DNA of 5,920 bases from contig CALLZQ010000677.1 in the NCBI GenBank assembly GCA_937858255.1, forward strand, positions 1-5,920. Direction: 5' to 3'. This stretch comes from an uncultured Tabrizicola sp. Lineage in GTDB: Bacteria; Pseudomonadota; Alphaproteobacteria; Rhodobacterales; Rhodobacteraceae. Each line of letters opens with the position of its first letter. Positions within the stretch are counted from its first letter, which is position 1. Both the position numbers and the translations under genes were made by a program. Below the pieces are notes generated by a model. The model saw nothing but the letters and a program-made list of their open reading frames with translations. It was not told the origin of the DNA and made no database searches. This document shows positions 4,608-5,920 of the stretch, piece by piece.

Positions 4608-5920
4608 ATGGATCACGACAGCCTGCGCGACTGGTCGAAACGGGCCGCTGACTGGGCGCATGGCTATCACGCGGGCCTGCGTGAGCGGCCGGTGCGGGCG
4701 CCCTTGATCCCGGGGCGCATTGCGGCGCAGATCCCCGCCCATCCGCCCGAGGCGGCCGAGGCGATAGAGGCGATCTTTGCCGATTTCGAGGCGCTGCTGC
4801 CCGGTATCCCCCCTTGGCAGCCCCCCCGGTTCTTTGCCTATTTTCCGGCCAATGCCGCCCCCGCCAGCATGCTGGCCGAGCAACTGGCCAATGCCATCGC
4901 GGCACAGGGGATGATCTGGCAGACCTCACCCGCGCTGACCGAACTGGAGCAGGTGATGATCGGCTGGCTGGCGCAGGCACTCGGCCTGCCCGCCACCATG
5001 CGCGGCACCATCCATGACAGCGCAACCACCGCGACGCTCTCGGCTGTGCTGACCATGCGCGAGGCGGCGCTGAACTGGCGCGGGCTGACCGAGGGGCTGT
5101 CGGGCGCGCCGCGTCTGCGGCTTTATGCCAGTGCCGAGACCCATTCCTCGGTCGACAAGGCGGCGCGGGTGGCCGGGATCGGGCAGGACAATCTGGTCAA
5201 GGTGCCGACCGACAGCAGCCTGTCGATGCGACCCGGCGCCCTTGCCGGCGCGATTGCCGCCGACCGGGCGGCGGGGCATCTGCCGATTGGTGTCGTGCTA
5301 TGCGCCGGTGGCACCAGTGTCGGCGCCTTTGACCGCATCGCCGATTGCATTCAGGTGGCCCATGCCGCCGGCCTGCCGGTGCATGTCGATGCCGCCTGGG
5401 CCGGCAGCGCGATGATCTGCCCCGAGTTCCGCGCGTTGTGGGAGGGCGTGGCCGAGGCCGACAGTATCGTCTTCAACCCGCATAAATGGCTGGGCGCGCA
5501 GTTCGACTGCGCAGTGCAATTCCTCGCCGATCCGACGCCGCAGGTGCGCACGCTGGGCCTGCGCCCCAGCTATCTGGAAACGGCGGGCAAAGAGGATATC
5601 GTCAATTTTAACGAATGGACCGTACCGCTGGGTCGCCGTTTTCGCGCGCTGAAGCTGTGGTTCACCTTGCGCGCCTATGGGCTGGAGGGGTTGCGGACCC
5701 GCATCCGCAACCATGTCGCTTGGGCGAATGAGGCCGCCACGGCGATTGCCGCGATTCCGGGGGTGGAGATTGTCACGCCCCCCTCGCTCTCGCTCTTCAC
5801 CTTTGCCTGCCGGACTGAGGCCGCGACCGAGGCGCTGCTGAGCCGCCTGCAGCTGGCGGTGCCCAACAACACGCTGCTCACCGCGCAGAAGATGGCGGAC
5901 GAAATCAAGGACCAGGCCAC
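4608..5920 (+). CDS. Group II PLP-dependent (aromatic amino acid) decarboxylase family protein, C-terminus cut off by window edge
   Basis: From ATG 4608, preceded by a GGGGGGAAG ribosome-binding stretch, the frame stays open for 437 codons to the right edge; the family is about 470-480 residues. The fold type I decarboxylase signature is clear. FFAYFPAN is at 75-82 and WQTSPALTELE follows. The PLP phosphate-binding segment is HDSATTATL (136-144), and the cofactor-stacking His is H179 in ETHSSVDKA. HVDAAW has Asp261 to bind the pyridine nitrogen, and NPHKWLG has the Schiff-base Lys293. PLGRRFRALKLWF follows the catalytic loop. The likely reaction is decarboxylation of Tyr, Trp, Phe or DOPA to the amine. 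However, residue 334 is Phe where animal and plant decarboxylases have the loop Tyr, which could instead favour aldehyde formation. P72 replaces the His of the usual WQHP. It is transcribed divergently from cysS with no visible functional tie. The substrate is unknown. Confidence 0.9.
   Translation, partial: MDHDSLRDWSKRAADWAHGYHAGLRERPVRAPLIPGRIAAQIPAHPPEAAEAIEAIFADFEALLPGIPPWQPPRFFAYFPANAAPASMLAEQLANAIAAQGMIWQTSPALTELEQVMIGWLAQALGLPATMRGTIHDSATTATLSAVLTMREAALNWRGLTEGLSGAPRLRLYASAETHSSVDKAARVAGIGQDNLVKVPTDSSLSMRPGALAGAIAADRAAGHLPIGVVLCAGGTSVGAFDRIADCIQVAHAAGLPVHVDAAWAGSAMICPEFRALWEGVAEADSIVFNPHKWLGAQFDCAVQFLADPTPQVRTLGLRPSYLETAGKEDIVNFNEWTVPLGRRFRALKLWFTLRAYGLEGLRTRIRNHVAWANEAATAIAAIPGVEIVTPPSLSLFTFACRTEAATEALLSRLQLAVPNNTLLTAQKMADEIKDQA

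Noticed and set aside
415..4707. Long plus-strand open frames antisense to the methyltransferase (415-1212), cimA (1485-2810) and cysS (3313-3756, 3880-4707)
   Set aside because: They are Arg/Pro/His-rich, match no family I recognise, and lie opposite genes with clear conserved motifs. Such open frames are expected by chance opposite GC-rich coding sequence.
4447..5025. Long minus-strand frame of 192 codons ending at the leader-peptide stop
   Set aside because: Most of it is antisense to the decarboxylase gene and is Arg/Pro/Ser-rich. Only the last 14-18 codons, with their own ribosome binding site, are plausible as the leader.

Overview
The window looks like chromosomal DNA of an alphaproteobacterium, most likely Rhodobacteraceae/Paracoccaceae. 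The evidence is high GC (about 70% in ordinary coding stretches by hand count), strong G/C bias at third codon positions, and proteins that read like the versions in that family. No mobile element, CRISPR array, rRNA or tRNA gene was seen.

Left part (1-4341), all on the minus strand and read right to left: a tightly packed four-gene run. It starts with cysS (cysteinyl-tRNA synthetase, 4341-2731), then cimA (citramalate synthase, 2741-1185), a class I SAM-dependent methyltransferase (1188-484), and a squalene/phytoene-synthase-superfamily protein (487 to the left edge, cut off). cysS and cimA overlap by 11 bp. The next two junctions are 4-bp ATGA overlaps, so the run is almost certainly one translationally coupled operon.

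Middle (4342-4607): a 266-bp divergent intergenic region. On the minus strand it holds a candidate leader peptide (4491-4447, MTRMRIIGMCCITR) with two adjacent Cys codons. A TTGACA -35 element lies upstream of it. Between the leader and the cysS start are GC-rich segments that can pair in alternative ways. This is the layout expected of cysteine-responsive, ribosome-mediated attenuation of cysS, and it is the best candidate here for an undescribed regulatory system.

Right part (4608-5920), plus strand: a group II PLP-dependent decarboxylase of the aromatic-L-amino-acid decarboxylase type, running off the right edge. It has Phe where eukaryotic decarboxylases have the catalytic-loop Tyr.

Three anomalies stand out. 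(1) CimA lacks about 25-30 residues, including the metal-binding HxH motif, exactly at an 11-base homopolymer; this is either a sequencing/assembly artefact or a catalytically dead enzyme. (2) The 3' part of cysS drops to about 51% GC and encodes a tail of about 80 residues beyond the usual CysS end, suggesting a mosaic gene. (3) C-runs and G-enriched substitutions near the left edge suggest local base-calling problems.
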